Assembly (NCBI GenBank): GCA_023388495.1
Contig: JAEWGC010000037.1
Span: 62,001 to 126,000 of the forward strand
Length of the DNA: 64,000 nt
Direction of reading: 5' to 3'
From: Bacillota bacterium
Lineage (GTDB): Bacteria > Bacillota > Clostridia > Tissierellales > Tissierellaceae
Below are positions 61,888 through 64,000 of this stretch, piece after piece (the first letter of the stretch is position 1; each line of letters starts with the position of its first letter). The notes under the pieces were generated by a model. It was not told the DNA's origin, did no database searches, and worked only from the letters and a program-made list of their open reading frames with translations. The translations under genes and the position numbers were made by a program.

Positions 61888-63780
61888 TTTATCTTTAATA
61901 TATTTTAAAGCATCTTTCTTCAGTATAATATCTGATATATATAAATCTTTCTGAAATTCTTCTATCTTTTCTTTATATTTGCTTTCATCTAAAATCTTTC
62001 CAGTTTTCACATCATATATATTTCCATCATTACTTAAATATGCATATTCATCAGTTATTACTGTACTATTTCTAAGAACTGCATATTCTTTCTTAGTATT
62101 TAATAAATCTTTACCTAATGCATAGGGCACATTAAAATCCATTAGATTTGCAATAGTAGGTAGGATATCTACTTGTCCTCCCACTTTCTCAACTCTTTCT
62201 GGTTCTTTTATATCACTGTCATGAATAATCAACGGAATTTTTTGAAGCTTTAACCATTCCAATTCACTATATTCCTTACCAACAAATTTGAAAAGTTCCT
62301 CAGATTTTTCCTTAGGTACAGCCTGATGATCTCCATATATAACAATTAAAGAGTTATCATATAATCCCTGTTCCTTTAAATAATCTATTAAAGAACCAAT
62401 GGCCATGTCAGCATAATGCACTGATTTTATATAGTACCCTAAAAATGTGTCTTCATATTCTCCAACATTAAAATCATACCTCTCAAAGAACTTATATTTA
62501 AATGGATAATGACTAGATAGGGAAATCATCATAGAATAAAATGGCTTTTCCTTATCTATTTTATCTATGGTTTGCTTATAGAAGGATTTATCTCCTAAAC
62601 CCCATCCTACATACTCATCTAATCTAAATTTTTCATTGCTGAAAAACTCATCAAAGCCTAAGGAAGGATATATTAATGCCCTATTCCAAAAAGTTGCACT
62701 ATTAGCATGGGAAGCGTAGGTATTATATCCTCTCTCTTTCAATATATTTCCTATAGATAAATAAGTATTATTAGGATATAGAAAATAACTGGATCCTTCC
62801 TTTGAAGGATAAAGTGAGGCATTGACTAACATCTCAGCATCGGAAGTATTCCCTCCTCCTGTTTGATAATAAATATTATCAAAATATTTACTTTCCCCTA
62901 TTAGCTTATTTAAATTAGGAGTTATTTCTTCTCCAGAAAGTGTTTGAGCACCAATTATAAAATGTTGAAGAGCTTCTACTTGGATTACTATAAGGTTTTT
63001 ATCCTTAGATATTCCCTTATATTTCTCCCCTGCCACCTCCTTATTCTCAAAATAGGCAGTAATCTCCTCTTTTTCTTTATTAGTAATCTTCCTATCTGTT
63101 AAATAATTATTCTTTATAAATCCCTTAATATCATAATAATGATAATAAGCAACCCCTCCATGCTTGATAATATAGTTATTATCATAGGCAAAGGTTGATG
63201 TGTCTGTATTTTTAAATGAAATAAATATGAGAAGAACTCCTATAGTTATCATAGAAATAGGTGTTAATAGTCTTTTCCCTAAGCTCTCTTCATTTTTGTC
63301 ATTGCCTACACATTTCTTTAATAAAAATAAAATTCCTATTATTATTGGAATATCTAATATATAAACCATATCCTTAGTTTTAAAAAGGCTTAGTATGCTA
63401 TCCCCTATAGATCCTGCAAGTTTTAATTGATATATCATTGTTATACTTAGGGCACTATAATAATATCTAAAATAAATAGTATCTGCTAATAATAGCACTC
63501 CAACAAATAAATCCAATATTAGTAAACCTATGATGCTTCTTTTATTAAATATCAGCAAAACAACAGCAATGATTATTAATGTCATTCCAAAATTAGCTAA
63601 CATCATTAGATTATTTATAGTACCTAGAAAAGGTCTTCGATTTAACCCTGTGGTAAATTGGAAATAAAATATTTTCACCATAATTGCCCCTAAGACCATA
63701 ATAGTTACTAAAATATCTATTAATTTAGGATTCTTCAAAAGCTCCCTTATTTTAGATGAACCTCTATTACTTTCTTTCAT
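61879..63780 (-). CDS. LTA synthase-family (sulfatase-fold) membrane enzyme
   Basis: 633 aa. Five N-terminal membrane helices (to about 190) and an extracellular sulfatase-like domain with E269 (VQVEALQ), the nucleophile T312 (GGNTSDAE) and the metal pair in IYGDHQ near 490. This is the LtaS pattern: phosphoglycerol transfer from phosphatidylglycerol to a lipid-anchored teichoic acid or a related glycan. Which polymer it serves cannot be told. Divergent from a probable glycosyltransferase gene. Confidence 0.9.
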   Translation of the reverse strand: MKESNRGSSKIRELLKNPKLIDILVTIMVLGAIMVKIFYFQFTTGLNRRPFLGTINNLMMLANFGMTLIIIAVVLLIFNKRSIIGLLILDLFVGVLLLADTIYFRYYYSALSITMIYQLKLAGSIGDSILSLFKTKDMVYILDIPIIIGILFLLKKCVGNDKNEESLGKRLLTPISMITIGVLLIFISFKNTDTSTFAYDNNYIIKHGGVAYYHYYDIKGFIKNNYLTDRKITNKEKEEITAYFENKEVAGEKYKGISKDKNLIVIQVEALQHFIIGAQTLSGEEITPNLNKLIGESKYFDNIYYQTGGGNTSDAEMLVNASLYPSKEGSSYFLYPNNTYLSIGNILKERGYNTYASHANSATFWNRALIYPSLGFDEFFSNEKFRLDEYVGWGLGDKSFYKQTIDKIDKEKPFYSMMISLSSHYPFKYKFFERYDFNVGEYEDTFLGYYIKSVHYADMAIGSLIDYLKEQGLYDNSLIVIYGDHQAVPKEKSEELFKFVGKEYSELEWLKLQKIPLIIHDSDIKEPERVEKVGGQVDILPTIANLMDFNVPYALGKDLLNTKKEYAVLRNSTVITDEYAYLSNDGNIYDVKTGKILDESKYKEKIEEFQKDLYISDIILKKDALKYIKDKTE

Positions 63781-63956
63781 ATTCTGCTTCCTTTCTCTAT
63801 TGTCTATATAATAAGCTTAAGTTTATCATAATTTACTAATGCTTTACAAGTATTTTAAGACTCTATATATCTATCCAAGTTAATAATATATTTAAAATTC
63901 CATTGCTAGATGTTATAATGTTATATAAATATTGATTTTGAGGAAGGATTTGAAAA

Positions 63957-64000
63957 ATGATAAATGTATTGCATCTTATTAATATTACAGGAGGTGGCGG
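63957..64000 (+). CDS. Start of a probable glycosyltransferase, cut by the window end
   Basis: ATG 63957 after GAGGAAGGA; the 14 visible codons read MINVLHLINITGGG. The start MxVLHLIxxxGGGG is typical of GT4 glycosyltransferases, where the Gly loop binds the nucleotide sugar. A TATAAT box is at 63914-63919. The rest lies beyond the window. Confidence 0.6.
   Translation, partial: MINVLHLINITGGG

Overview
The window is AT-rich DNA from a low-G+C, endospore-forming anaerobic Firmicute, most likely Clostridia or Tissierellia. The evidence is three gerA-type spore germination operons, two T-box leaders, a glycine riboswitch, a LexA box of the Gram-positive type, ftsEX next to ctpB and a MinJ-like gene, an LtaS-type enzyme, a Zn-ligand-free S4 protein, and frequent TTG/GTG starts behind strong GAGG-type ribosome binding sites. 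No tRNA, rRNA, CRISPR array, prophage or intact insertion sequence was found.

Layout. 1-10 kb: the end of a DUF6143-like gene; germination operon 1 (order B-C-A, with a frameshifted gerAB); a relic of a cytosine-deaminase-like gene; a YkvI-family transporter behind a tandem glycine riboswitch; germination operon 2 (order A-C-B). 10-16 kb: a heterodimeric ABC exporter and a membrane GGDEF/EAL protein. 16-22.6 kb: gloA, a DUF2249 protein, mnmH (tRNA 2-selenouridine synthase), T-box(Trp)-trpS with a YwaF-like membrane gene, and T-box(Cys)-cysK-cysE. 22.6-29.3 kb: a two-component system whose regulator and kinase genes flank two small inverted genes for a Met/Gly-rich exported protein and a tiny LDCC-motif protein, then germination operon 3 (A-C-B). 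29.3-42.8 kb: MTA/SAH deaminase, ECF S-component and DUF1893; then an eight-gene operon oppABCDF - C39 peptidase - class-A-type serine hydrolase - NlpC/P60 peptidase; then an Ala-Glu-type dipeptide epimerase and a VanX-type D-Ala-D-Ala dipeptidase. This block looks like a cell-wall peptide uptake and recycling module. 42.8-48 kb: a MATE transporter, an acyl-CoA thioesterase, rpsD and an ABC-2 transporter. 48-53 kb: uvrB-uvrA under a LexA operator. 53-64 kb: a lipoprotein, MinJ-like PDZ protein, ctpB, an EnvC/PcsB-like M23 peptidase, ftsX and ftsE; 5-formyl-THF cyclo-ligase followed by a CofE-like ligase; an LTA-synthase-like enzyme; and the start of a probable glycosyltransferase.

The most unusual feature is a family of structured palindromic repeats (19918-20170, 22042-22297 and a short form 57053-57158). 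Each begins, read on the minus strand, with ATGACCTAAC directly after the T-run of an intrinsic terminator. Two of the three sit between a T-box terminator and the gene that the T-box controls. Other points of interest: a -1 slippery heptamer in phase at the gerAB frameshift, a 17-bp perfect dyad covering the -35 and -10 of the epimerase promoter, a hairpin leader on rpsD, and a perfect palindrome that supplies the last codons and stops of two convergent genes.
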